From: Clostridia bacterium
Lineage (GTDB): Bacteria > Bacillota > Clostridia > Christensenellales > Aristaeellaceae
Direction: 5' to 3'
Length of the DNA stretch: 64,000 nt
Assembly: GCA_017428385.1 (NCBI GenBank)
Contig: JAFRQX010000019.1
Location: 268,491 to 332,490, forward strand
A program made the position numbers and the translations under genes. Shown here piece after piece: positions 42,600 to 50,741 of this stretch. The notes beneath the pieces are model-generated. The model was given only the letters and a program-made list of their open reading frames with translations. It was not told the DNA's origin and made no database searches. Each line of letters begins with the position of its first letter. Position 1 is the stretch's first letter.

Positions 42600-43790
42600 A
42601 TGCTTGCAAAGCTTCCCCCTCTCGGATGGAATTCATGGAATACTTTCGGAGAACATATCAGCGACGCGCTGATCCGTGAAATGGCTGATTTTATGGTGGA
42701 TCAGGGCTGGCTGGCTGCCGGCTATAACTATCTGGTCATTGATGACTGCTGGTCCCTCCGTGATCGGGATGAAAATGGCCTGCTTGTTCCTGATCCGGAA
42801 AAATTCCCCCATGGTATGAAGGATCTGGCGGATTATATCCACAGCAAAGGACTGAAATTCGGTATGTATTCCTGCGCAGGCGTCATGACCTGCGCCGGTT
42901 ATCCTTCCAGCTATGACCACGAATTTGTGGATGCGAAAACCTTTGCTTCCTGGGGCGTGGATTTCCTGAAATACGATTTCTGCAATTTCCCGGAATCCGG
43001 AGACTGCCGTAATCGCTATCAGACCATGGCAATGGCACTGAAAGCCTCCGGACGGGATATTCTCTTCTCTGCCTGTAACTGGGGCCGTCATGATCCATGG
43101 AAATGGATGCGCAGCCGGGGAGCCCATATGTACCGTTCCACCGGAGACATCATGGATAACTATGTTTCCTTCACCGACATCTTCAAATCCCAGCTGGAAA
43201 ACCTCTGCATGAGCAGTACAGACTGCTTCAATGATATGGATATGCTCACCGTGGGAATGTGCGGTAAAGGCAACGTTGGCTTTGGCAAGGTATGTACTTA
43301 TGAAGAATACCGTCTGCAGTTCGCCCTGTGGTGCCTGTGCGGCGTTCCCCTGATGATGGGAGCGGATCTCCGTTCCCTGAAGCCGGAGTATGTTGCGCTC
43401 ATGCAGAACAAAGACCTTCTCCGGATTGACCAGGATGAGGAATGCCGTCCACCCTTCCTGATCCGCCGCGGTTCTGTCTTTACATCCAATCCGGAACCGA
43501 AGGAGGGCGATTTCCCCTGGCGTGAACTTCCGGATACGTCCTTCACCCTGTTCCGTCATTTGTCCGGAGGCGAATTTGCTCTGGCTTTTGTCAACCTTTC
43601 CGAAGCTGAAACCTGCATGCATTGTGAACTTGTTGACCTCGGCCTGCCGGTTTCCTCTGGCATCGCGCTGGAAGTCCGTGATGCCTTCACAGGAGAATTT
43701 CTTGGCCGGAAATCTGATTATTTCAACCCCACTGTTCCCGGCCACGATATGAAGCTGTATATCTGTTCCCTGGTGCCTGCCCGTGGCTGA
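42600..43790 (+). CDS. Alpha-galactosidase, GH27
   Basis: A 396-residue retaining glycosidase that removes terminal alpha-galactose from oligosaccharides such as melibiose or raffinose. PPLGWNSWNTFGEHI begins the TIM barrel, LVIDDCW follows, Asp126 in FLKYDFCNF is the expected nucleophile and Asp214 in NDMDMLTVGM the acid/base. A C-terminal beta domain closes the protein. There is no signal peptide, so it acts on imported sugars. GGAGTG stands six bases before this ATG, which is preferred to one six codons upstream. The next gene overlaps its 3' end by 8 bases. Confidence 0.93.
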   Translation: MLAKLPPLGWNSWNTFGEHISDALIREMADFMVDQGWLAAGYNYLVIDDCWSLRDRDENGLLVPDPEKFPHGMKDLADYIHSKGLKFGMYSCAGVMTCAGYPSSYDHEFVDAKTFASWGVDFLKYDFCNFPESGDCRNRYQTMAMALKASGRDILFSACNWGRHDPWKWMRSRGAHMYRSTGDIMDNYVSFTDIFKSQLENLCMSSTDCFNDMDMLTVGMCGKGNVGFGKVCTYEEYRLQFALWCLCGVPLMMGADLRSLKPEYVALMQNKDLLRIDQDEECRPPFLIRRGSVFTSNPEPKEGDFPWRELPDTSFTLFRHLSGGEFALAFVNLSEAETCMHCELVDLGLPVSSGIALEVRDAFTGEFLGRKSDYFNPTVPGHDMKLYICSLVPARG

Positions 43791-43986
43791 ACAGGATAAA
43801 TGCGTCCGCTGCGGCGCCTTCCTGACAAAGGATGAAACAGCGCTGACCCGGAAGCTGATCAACCGCGGTGCCACAGAATTCTTCTGCCTTTCCTGCCTCG
43901 CAAGCCATTTCCAGCTTTCCGAAGAAATTCTTCGGAAAAAGATAGAAGAATTCAAAGCCATGGGCTGTACCCTGTTCAACCCCTGA
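43783..43986 (+). CDS. Small Cys4 zinc-binding protein (67 aa)
   Basis: I do not recognise the family. Two Cys pairs, CVRCGAF and CLSCLAS, 24 residues apart, should form a zinc ribbon or treble-clef; the C-terminal half is helical (SEEILRKKIEEFKAMGC). GTG start with only a weak ribosome site, overlapping the alpha-galactosidase stop, so it depends on coupled translation. It is followed by a strong terminator. Confidence 0.65.
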   Translation: MAEQDKCVRCGAFLTKDETALTRKLINRGATEFFCLSCLASHFQLSEEILRKKIEEFKAMGCTLFNP

Positions 43987-43994
43987 AGCAAACC

Positions 43995-44024
43995 GGGGCG
44001 GTGAAAAACTTCACCGCCCCTTTT
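43995..44024 (+). terminator. Intrinsic terminator after the alpha-galactosidase unit
   Basis: GGGGCGGTGAA/TTCACCGCCCC, an 11-bp perfect stem with AAAC loop, then TTTT. Confidence 0.93.
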
Positions 44025-44056
44025 AAGTCTTTGAGGAGGCATCCGTGCTTCAGACT

Positions 44057-44310
44057 GATCTGTCGGCACTTTAGTGCCGGTAACAGATCGTCCATGCAGG
44101 CGTCAGCGCTTTGGCGCTGCTAACGCCGAGCCATCCACGGCGAATGCCTATCCGCAAGCTCAATGGTCGTGACTCCCCACTGGGGAGCTCACTCCCTTTC
44201 GCTTGACCTCAGCTCTGACAAAATATCTGCCACTGGCAGTTGTCAGAGCTTCGCCCATGTTACAGCCGTCCATTTCTGCGAGTCGAAGACGATGAAGAAA
44301 TGGAATACGG
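44057..44310 (+). repeat. Array of two-tier nested hairpins, possible structured RNA or palindromic element
   Basis: This fills the only gene-free stretch over 300 bases. Five clear cassettes have an outer stem, an inner stem-loop and a short 3' bulge: GATCTGT/ACAGATC around CGGCAC-TTTA-GTGCCG (44057-44089); GGCGT/ACGCC around CAGCGC-TTTG-GCGCTG (44099-44127); GTGA/TCAC around CTCCCC-ACT-GGGGAG (44169-44192); AGCTCTGACA/TGTCAGAGCT around CTGCC-ACT-GGCAG (44211-44250); CCGT/ACGG around CCATTTCT/AGAAATGG with a GTC-GAA-GAC tip (44266-44310). A weaker GAGC/GCTC unit is at 44128-44161. No coding potential is apparent. Confidence 0.85.
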
Positions 44311-44324
44311 CGATCGCAAAGTTT

Positions 44325-45116
44325 TCAGTTTTCATTAAGCAGATTCTTTGCATTCAGGCAAAGAATCTGCTCCTCTTCCTCCTCCGTCAGTCCCAGCTTG
44401 CGGAATCGTTCCAGCTCCTCTGAAGGAACCCACATCGGATAATCCGTCCCGAAAAGCACCCGTTCCCTGCTGTAGCAGCGGATAATTCTCCGTGCCTCAT
44501 CCTGTTCCAGTGTGTAAAGGGAACTCGACGTATCTACATAGACATTTTCATATCCTGTCAGCATTTCGCATGCGTCATCCCATTCGTTCCAGCCGCCCAG
44601 GTGCGCGCAAATACACACCAGTTTCGGAAAAGCATCCAGCACTTTTTTCATCCGCCTGGGATTGGAGTATTCATAACGGGGATCACCGGTATGGATAATA
44701 ATCGGCAGTTCACCCTCAACAGCGGCGAACATCTGCATTGCTGCCGGACTGTCCAGCGCAAACTTCTGCATATCCGGATGGATCTTCAGGCCTTTCAGTC
44801 CCATTGCCTTGATATCCCGGATCAGGCCTGGAATATCTTCACAGTCCGGATGAATGGCGCCAAATCCGGTCAGGCTGTCAGGGTTCTGCCTTACCGTATC
44901 GGCAATAAACCGGTTGATGGAGTCAACATAATGAGGAGTAAGCGCGACTGAATGGATACAGGCATGGCCGATTCCTGCCTCCTGTTCCGATTCAAGCAAT
45001 TGTCCGACAGTGCCTTCCTGGCGCACGGGCATATGGTAAAACTCTCCGATACTGCCGGCTGCCTTTCCTGCGATCGGATCAGGAAAAACGTGAGCATGGA
45101 TATCCGTTACCTGCAT
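44325..45116 (-). CDS. Amidohydrolase family protein (PF04909 class)
   Basis: A 263-residue TIM-barrel metal hydrolase. The N-terminal metal motif is TDIHAHVFPDP, followed by GLKIHPD, IIIHTGDPRYEY, ICAHLGG and the C-terminal GTDYPMW. This is the amidohydrolase-2/decarboxylase-like class; the substrate is unknown. Its 3' end abuts the nested-hairpin array. It starts 25 bases after the TPR protein gene, with AAGGAA as ribosome site. Confidence 0.88.
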   Translation of the reverse strand: MQVTDIHAHVFPDPIAGKAAGSIGEFYHMPVRQEGTVGQLLESEQEAGIGHACIHSVALTPHYVDSINRFIADTVRQNPDSLTGFGAIHPDCEDIPGLIRDIKAMGLKGLKIHPDMQKFALDSPAAMQMFAAVEGELPIIIHTGDPRYEYSNPRRMKKVLDAFPKLVCICAHLGGWNEWDDACEMLTGYENVYVDTSSSLYTLEQDEARRIIRCYSRERVLFGTDYPMWVPSEELERFRKLGLTEEEEEQILCLNAKNLLNEN

Positions 45117-45141
45117 CTGTCCATTGATTCCTTTCGGTCCG

Positions 45142-47076
45142 TTATTTCGGAATGTACCGGTACTCGATTTCCTTCACTGTACCGTTATCATTCAGATAGT
45201 ATTTCAGCTGATGCCATGTACCGTCCACACGAATCCTGTACCGGATGGAATTATCTTTTACCAGGTACTTGCCGTCAGAAAGATTATCCAGATGATACAG
45301 TCCCCGGTTGCCGCTTGCGCTTGCCACCTGCCCCATATCCCGGAACTTGCCGATGACGTAGTCCTTGGGATCTCCGACGTTGGTATCGCGCGGAGCTTTA
45401 AACGTCGATTTGTCATTGAAGCGCAGCTCGACCAGAACCCATGTTTTCTTATTCAGGTTCATCACCGCATATCCCCACGGGTACTCGAATTTCCGAAGTG
45501 CTGTGGTGAATCCGCTGTTCTTTGTCGTTTCGATTTCAACTTCTTTTCCCGTACCGTATTCAGCCTGGAATGCCTGCATGGTGGTTTTGTTCAGTTCCAG
45601 TCCGCTGACTTTTTCTTCAATATCCCACGCGGAAAGCGGATAGGGCTTAACCTCAATCTTGTAGCTGACTTCCTGAACCTGTGATTCCTTGCCGTACTGG
45701 TTTACTGCAATTGCTTTAATCGTCACCTTATGTCCGGTGGGAAGCAAGATCGGTTCTCCGGTAAACTCCGGGCTGTCTTCATTTGGTGTTGATCCGTCAA
45801 CAGTGTAAAATATGCGGATATCATCGTCTTTTTCATTGTCCTTGCCGGGTCTGAGGCTTACCTTCTTCCTGGTTTTATAAGCTCCCGGCGCAAGATTAGG
45901 CTGGGGCATCTGGGGAGAAGGCATGATGATCTTATAGGTACCCTTGATTTCGTCGGATACCAGTTCGCCGTTTACAGCCACTGCCCGCAGGTTCCAGGTT
46001 CCTTCGTCAAGTGTAAGCTTTTCGGTAAATCGCATTCCGTTCTGGGGCAGCTTTACCTTTTCAATGTCATCATCAAAGGTGTAGTAAACGTCATAGCCCT
46101 GAGTTGAATACATATTCAGCGTAACTTTATGCTCTATGTATCCGCCGACAGGATCCACCACCGGCACTTCCGGCAGCAGGTCTCTGCGCTGGGTCTGGAA
46201 AGTGACTTCACCGGTTTTTTCATAAGCAGTTTTCATCAGTCTGCCGGCGTCGGCCAGTTTTCCGTTGTTCAGCAGAATCCGGATATGGTTTACATAAGCT
46301 TCAGGCCTGGACGGAGTGCCTTCATAAATGTGCGCGTAAAGCTTTGCGGCGTCCTCTGTACGTCCGGCAGCTTCGTACGCGCTGCCCAGCATCAGCATGC
46401 CGTCCACGTCTACATGCTCTTCTGCTTCGTCCTGAAGCATTGCTTTTTCAAAGCTTTCAATAGCGCCGTCAATGTCGCCGTTGTTCATCAGGTCTTCACC
46501 GACAGCCCACAAGGCAGCAGAAGTTGCTTCTTTTCCCAGGCGTGCCATAACCTTCTGGCCGCCCTCTGTCTTTTTAAGAAACAGCCAGCTTCCGCCAATA
46601 ATCATAGCAGCAAATACAATTCCGGCGATGGCAATCTTCACCCAGTTCACCATCTTCAGCCGTTTTCCGCCGCCTTGCTCGATCCATTCAGTATAGGCTC
46701 TGGCTTGTTCCCGGATATCATCATTCTCGTCATAAACGGTCCGGCGTCGTCTTTCAAAAACGACCTCTTCCCCGCCTTCTTCTCCGGCAATTTCCGCTTC
46801 AGATATCCTGTAATCCGGGAAAACGTCCTCGTCCTCCCGCTCATCTTTCAGCGCAGGCATTTCTACCGTCGCGCGGCTAGCGCCGCTGCGGCGTCTTCTC
46901 TTGATTTCCATGGTCCGTTCGGCAGCCTCATGGATAGCCTGCCTGGCCCGTTTGCCCTGCCGGATGGCCTCCGCACCGCTGTTGGGTGCGTCTGTGCCGG
47001 TGGTCAGGATTTCCCCGCATTCCGGGCAGACTGTCTCTTCCTTTTCCGCATAATATCCGCATCTGGGACACAGCAT
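45142..47076 (-). CDS. Zinc-ribbon membrane protein with TPR and chitobiase-like ectodomain
   Basis: A 644-residue protein. An N-terminal zinc ribbon (CPRCGYYAEKEETVCPECG, residues 3-21) and a charged cytosolic segment precede one membrane helix (about 148-168, IAIAGIVFAAMIIGGSWLFL). Outside follow TPR-like repeats (about 185-300: NNGDIDGAIESFEKAM, AYEAAGRTEDAAKLYAHIY), two CHB_HEX-type Ig-like folds (IFYTVDGSTPNEDSP) and a C-terminal beta domain. AAAGGAGG precedes the ATG. A role in sensing or organising the envelope is inference only. Confidence 0.85.
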   Translation of the reverse strand: MLCPRCGYYAEKEETVCPECGEILTTGTDAPNSGAEAIRQGKRARQAIHEAAERTMEIKRRRRSGASRATVEMPALKDEREDEDVFPDYRISEAEIAGEEGGEEVVFERRRRTVYDENDDIREQARAYTEWIEQGGGKRLKMVNWVKIAIAGIVFAAMIIGGSWLFLKKTEGGQKVMARLGKEATSAALWAVGEDLMNNGDIDGAIESFEKAMLQDEAEEHVDVDGMLMLGSAYEAAGRTEDAAKLYAHIYEGTPSRPEAYVNHIRILLNNGKLADAGRLMKTAYEKTGEVTFQTQRRDLLPEVPVVDPVGGYIEHKVTLNMYSTQGYDVYYTFDDDIEKVKLPQNGMRFTEKLTLDEGTWNLRAVAVNGELVSDEIKGTYKIIMPSPQMPQPNLAPGAYKTRKKVSLRPGKDNEKDDDIRIFYTVDGSTPNEDSPEFTGEPILLPTGHKVTIKAIAVNQYGKESQVQEVSYKIEVKPYPLSAWDIEEKVSGLELNKTTMQAFQAEYGTGKEVEIETTKNSGFTTALRKFEYPWGYAVMNLNKKTWVLVELRFNDKSTFKAPRDTNVGDPKDYVIGKFRDMGQVASASGNRGLYHLDNLSDGKYLVKDNSIRYRIRVDGTWHQLKYYLNDNGTVKEIEYRYIPK

Positions 47077-47113
47077 CTCCGGCAGCCTCCTTTCAGGTCA
47101 TAATGATTAACTG

Positions 47114-47950
47114 TCAATTCATGTCCAGGTCCCTGAGCGCTTCGTACTCGGGATCGTCTTCATAGGTCCGTTCCGGACATACTCCTCCCAATTCCTCAAT
47201 CGCGTTCCTGATTTCGATAAATGTCAGATAAGGCAGTTTTTCTTCTTCTGCCGCTGCCATCAGTTCAGGCAGGGCACGGTCATCTCCCAGCTTGGCCAGA
47301 TATCCGGCAAACAGGGCCCTGCGCTCTTTCCGTTCCTTGAAAAGCTTGATTGCCAGTTTGTAAATCAGCTCATTCCCCGGAAAATGGGACAGCACCTCCA
47401 ACAGGGCTTCTTCTCCGGCCGCATTGGCTTTGGGAAGCTCCTGCAGAATAGGCTGAACCACGCACTCTCCCATTTCCGTCAGGCTTTCCAGGGCATTGTC
47501 TTTCAGCTCGTCTTTTCCTTCCCGGTCCAGCTGCCAGGTAATATATAGCATCTTCGGCAGGACGCTTTCCATCTCTCTCAGGAGATTGATGGCAATCATC
47601 TTTGCTTCTTCAGTTGCTTCATTATCCTTCAGCAGTTCAAGCAGCCTTTTTTCACAGGGCCTGCCGACCGTGGTAATCTGTTCCATCAGCAGGTCCGGAA
47701 CCGGTGCCCCTTCTTCGCAGTACTGAGCGAGCCAGTCCACCAGCACTTTCGGATCCTCAAACTGGGTAAAATAGGCACCCGGCGTCACATTGCCGAGCCA
47801 CTTTGCCCGGGTGTTCAGGAACGCCACATAGATCCTGGGCATATCCTCTTCCATATCGTCAAATGTTTCATACTGATCCTGATGACTCTTCATCCAGTCA
47901 GACATGAAATCAGCAAATCGTTCGTCAAAGTTGATAATCGGCATTTTCAT
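47114..47950 (-). CDS. HEAT-like repeat protein of unknown function
   Basis: A 278-residue, acidic, all-helical protein. Helical pairs such as PCEKRLLELLKDNEATEEAKMIAINLLREM and ALFAGYLAKLGDDRALPELMAAAEE (given here as landmarks at about residues 98-127 and 219-243) suggest HEAT/armadillo repeats. No signal peptide. The ATG overlaps the hslO stop by four bases and has GGAGG seven bases upstream, so it is coupled to Hsp33. Function not known. Confidence 0.7.
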   Translation of the reverse strand: MKMPIINFDERFADFMSDWMKSHQDQYETFDDMEEDMPRIYVAFLNTRAKWLGNVTPGAYFTQFEDPKVLVDWLAQYCEEGAPVPDLLMEQITTVGRPCEKRLLELLKDNEATEEAKMIAINLLREMESVLPKMLYITWQLDREGKDELKDNALESLTEMGECVVQPILQELPKANAAGEEALLEVLSHFPGNELIYKLAIKLFKERKERRALFAGYLAKLGDDRALPELMAAAEEEKLPYLTFIEIRNAIEELGGVCPERTYEDDPEYEALRDLDMN

Positions 47951-48819
47951 TTTTTTGCCTCCTTCAGCATAGCCTTCAGCTGCTCTGTCGTGAAGAAATA
48001 TTTGCCGTGGCAGAAGTGACAGACCAGCTCAGCTCCTTCATCGTCGTCGATCAGGGACTGCAGATCCTTGGCGCCCATGGAAATCAGGGCCTTCTCCATC
48101 CGTTCCCTGCTGCATGTGCAGGTGTAGGAAATCGGCGTCCTCTCAAGGATCTTCGGTTCCATGCCCCGGAACCAGTCTTCACACAGCTGCTCAATCGGGG
48201 CGAAAGTCATTTCCCGGCTGATATCCGCAAACATGGGACTTCTCAGTTCCAGCTGGTCAATGATCTCATCAGGACATCCGGGCAGCGGCTGGATCAGCAG
48301 TCCGCCGGCCTTCAGCACGGATTCGCCGCTCACGAGTACACCCAGTGCCACCAGTGACGGCTGCTGTTCTGATACCGTAAAATACTGGGCAAAGTCCATG
48401 GCAATTTCACCGCTCACCAGCTCGCTTTGTCCAATATAGTTTTTCCGCAGCGCAAGATCCTTGATCACGCTCATGCGTCCGTGATGTCCGACGGCGCCGC
48501 CGACGTCCAGCTTACCGTCCTCCCGCAGCGGGAGCTCCACCTGCGGATTGTCTGCACAGGCACGGATTTTTCCGTGATCCGCCACCGCCACCAGCGTTCC
48601 CATCGGCCCGTCTCCCTTGATCGTGACGGTAACGTTCTCCTCTTCTCCCTTCATCATGATTCCCAGCATCGCTGTTCCGGTCATCAGTCGGCCCAGCGCC
48701 GCTGTGCACACAGGGGTTGTCGCATGAATATCCGCGCAGCGCTGTACGGTCTCTGTGGTTTCACAGAGCATCACCCGCACCTGTCCGTTGCACAGGTCAA
48801 TTTGCAGCATTTCGTCCAT
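47947..48819 (-). CDS. hslO: Redox-regulated chaperone Hsp33
   Basis: A 290-residue holdase activated by oxidation and unfolding. GLLIQPLPGCPDEIIDQLE and the C-terminal zinc switch CTCSRERM...CHFCHGKYFF, with all four Cys, identify it. AGAGGACAAGT precedes this ATG; a TTG seven codons upstream is not supported. A HEAT-like gene overlaps its end. Confidence 0.95.
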   Translation of the reverse strand: MDEMLQIDLCNGQVRVMLCETTETVQRCADIHATTPVCTAALGRLMTGTAMLGIMMKGEEENVTVTIKGDGPMGTLVAVADHGKIRACADNPQVELPLREDGKLDVGGAVGHHGRMSVIKDLALRKNYIGQSELVSGEIAMDFAQYFTVSEQQPSLVALGVLVSGESVLKAGGLLIQPLPGCPDEIIDQLELRSPMFADISREMTFAPIEQLCEDWFRGMEPKILERTPISYTCTCSRERMEKALISMGAKDLQSLIDDDEGAELVCHFCHGKYFFTTEQLKAMLKEAKK

Positions 48820-48867
48820 ACTTGTCCTCTTTCTGTTCAAAGCGCATCCGATTAAGGTCTTCAGTAA

Positions 48868-48895
48868 CTATTCATTGATCATTGTTAATTGTTCA
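48868..48895 (+). repeat. Heptad array 6 (four units) between hslO and a methyltransferase
   Basis: CTATTCA, TTGATCA, TTGTTAA, TTGTTCA in register, with TTGCGGC after. Both neighbours are transcribed on the minus strand, but the repeat strand agrees with the other arrays. Confidence 0.8.
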
Positions 48896-48903
48896 TTGCG
48901 GCG

Positions 48904-49650
48904 TTATTTCACCGGATTGGTCGCCGCTATGTGCCATCTCTCATCCTGTTCTTTGGCGGCGTTCAGCGATCCGTTGGAATACATACATACTGCGCGGAAT
49001 CCGGCCTTCCAGAGCACTTCCTTCAGCGTATCCATACTCCAGGCCCGCTGTGTCTGATGTTCTTCCATCCGGCGGTATTTGCCGTCGTTTTCCCGCACAA
49101 AAAAGCAAAGATCCAGGTTAACCGTCTGTGATCTTTCGTGCCAGGTATTCTGCCACAGGTAGGTTACGTCATCCCGGTCTTCATACATCAGCCCGGAGCA
49201 CAGGATGTTTTTCAGTTTGTGTGGGGTGGAGACATCAAAAATCAATGCTCCACCCGGCAGAATGGATCTTTTTGCCGCGCGAAAGAATCCCAGCAGGTCT
49301 TCCTCCGTCAGCAGATAATTCACCCCGTCACAGGTAGCCAGTACCGCATCCACAGGCTTATGAAGATTCAGGCTCCTCATGTCCTGCTGTACAAATGGTA
49401 TTGCGATTCCGTTTTTCCGGGCTTTCTGGGCAGCCTGCCACAGCATTTCCCGGCTTATGTCCACGCCTGTCATCTGAAAGCCGCGTTTCTGCAGCGGCAG
49501 GGTCAGGCTCCCGGTTCCGCAGGCACATTCACACACCTTGCCGCTGCGTATCCCGTAAATCGAAAGCAGGCGGGTGTAGTGATCCGCCCAGCCTTCGTAA
49601 TTGACGTCATCCATTAATTCGTCATATAGTTCTGCAAATCCCTGGTACAT
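48904..49650 (-). CDS. Class I SAM-dependent methyltransferase
   Basis: A 248-residue Rossmann-fold methyltransferase. The SAM motif CECACGTGSLTLPL (about residues 39-52) and VDISREMLWQA, QQDMRSL, GGALIFDVST are visible. The N-terminal YQGFAELYDELMDDVNYEGW is typical of Firmicute small-molecule methyltransferases (YqeM-like). It starts two bases after the stop of the DUF624 gene. Substrate unknown. Confidence 0.88.
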   Translation of the reverse strand: MYQGFAELYDELMDDVNYEGWADHYTRLLSIYGIRSGKVCECACGTGSLTLPLQKRGFQMTGVDISREMLWQAAQKARKNGIAIPFVQQDMRSLNLHKPVDAVLATCDGVNYLLTEEDLLGFFRAAKRSILPGGALIFDVSTPHKLKNILCSGLMYEDRDDVTYLWQNTWHERSQTVNLDLCFFVRENDGKYRRMEEHQTQRAWSMDTLKEVLWKAGFRAVCMYSNGSLNAAKEQDERWHIAATNPVK

Positions 49651-49652
49651 GA

Positions 49653-50687
49653 TTAGTTATCCGTTTCCCCTTCCGCGGCCTCATCATCTTCTTCGTCATC
49701 TTCCGGCGTGTAGATTCCCTGGTTGACCTTCGCTCCCTCAATCCGCGGATTGATGAACCGGTCAAATACTGCATTGGTATAGCTGGCGGTGATAAAGCGG
49801 CTGATAGCGAAACCGATCAGTGCATAATAGGCAAACAGAATCAGCATACCGATCATCGGATTCCAGAACCAGATCAGCAGTCCGCCGATCAAAGCTGGAA
49901 CACAGTGCAAAAGCCGGATTCCAACGCTCATGGGCAGCCGGGCTATGCCCAGCAGCAGGCCGTTCCGGATAACGTCTTTTGTTTTCAGTGCATAGGTAAC
50001 CACCAGCGGATGCATATAGGTGATGCTGATGGACCAGATCAGTCCGACCAGAACTACAAGCACCTGCGGTATAACCATAATCATACTGCTCTGAACCATC
50101 TGTCCGTAAAAGCGCCATCCGACATAGGCAGCCATCGGCAGGATGGCGGTGATCACAGACAGCACCAGGGACTGTTTCCAGTTAGCTTTGACAGCGTCCT
50201 TGAAATCCGTCCATATGAACGCATGCTCGTCCCGTGCCCAGTTCCGGGTAACATAGCTCAGGCCTGCGGTAAAAGGCCCGGTGATCGCCAGGCAGGGAAT
50301 CAGCCAGAGCAGCATATTGAACACCGTACTGTCCAGCAGACCTCCGAGATCCACGTTGGCATTTTTGAGTTCATTATACTGCTCTTCGGTAATGGTGACT
50401 TCCTGTTCGTTCTGGTTCAGCTGTTCAACAAGCCCGGCATAGTCGTTCTGCTCGACCAGCATCATATTGCTGGTTGTGGACAGGATGTTTGTAAAGGAAA
50501 ACATAATCACAAGCATCGCCGGCAGAAAGATGAGCATATACAGAAGATTAATCCTGCACAGTGCGCTGAGCCGTGTTTTGAGTGTGTCCCTGAACAGCTG
50601 GCGCCTGTTCTGAGGCAGATCCTCTTTCCGGAAATCGCCTTTCCCGCTCTTTCCGTAATAGTAGTTGTTCATCATTCTACCAAACAT
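49653..50687 (-). CDS. DUF624 (YesL-like) membrane protein
   Basis: A 344-residue integral membrane protein with five to six helices. The family patch DEHAFIWTDFKDAVKANWKQ lies in the middle; the C-terminus is very acidic (YTPEDDEEDDEAAEGETDN). An extra extracellular stretch of about 50 residues rich in Gln and Asn follows the first helix. The function of DUF624 proteins is unsettled; many are linked to carbohydrate use. It lies downstream of the phosphohexomutase gene. Confidence 0.75.
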   Translation of the reverse strand: MFGRMMNNYYYGKSGKGDFRKEDLPQNRRQLFRDTLKTRLSALCRINLLYMLIFLPAMLVIMFSFTNILSTTSNMMLVEQNDYAGLVEQLNQNEQEVTITEEQYNELKNANVDLGGLLDSTVFNMLLWLIPCLAITGPFTAGLSYVTRNWARDEHAFIWTDFKDAVKANWKQSLVLSVITAILPMAAYVGWRFYGQMVQSSMIMVIPQVLVVLVGLIWSISITYMHPLVVTYALKTKDVIRNGLLLGIARLPMSVGIRLLHCVPALIGGLLIWFWNPMIGMLILFAYYALIGFAISRFITASYTNAVFDRFINPRIEGAKVNQGIYTPEDDEEDDEAAEGETDN

Positions 50688-50741
50688 GTCTTTCTATCTC
50701 CCTTGTTACAATAGATACTGGATTCCGTTTGTTATTATGCC

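Noticed and set aside
44163..44423. 86-codon + strand frame in the nested-hairpin array
   Set aside because: It crosses perfect palindromes, runs into the convergent amidohydrolase gene and lacks a ribosome site.
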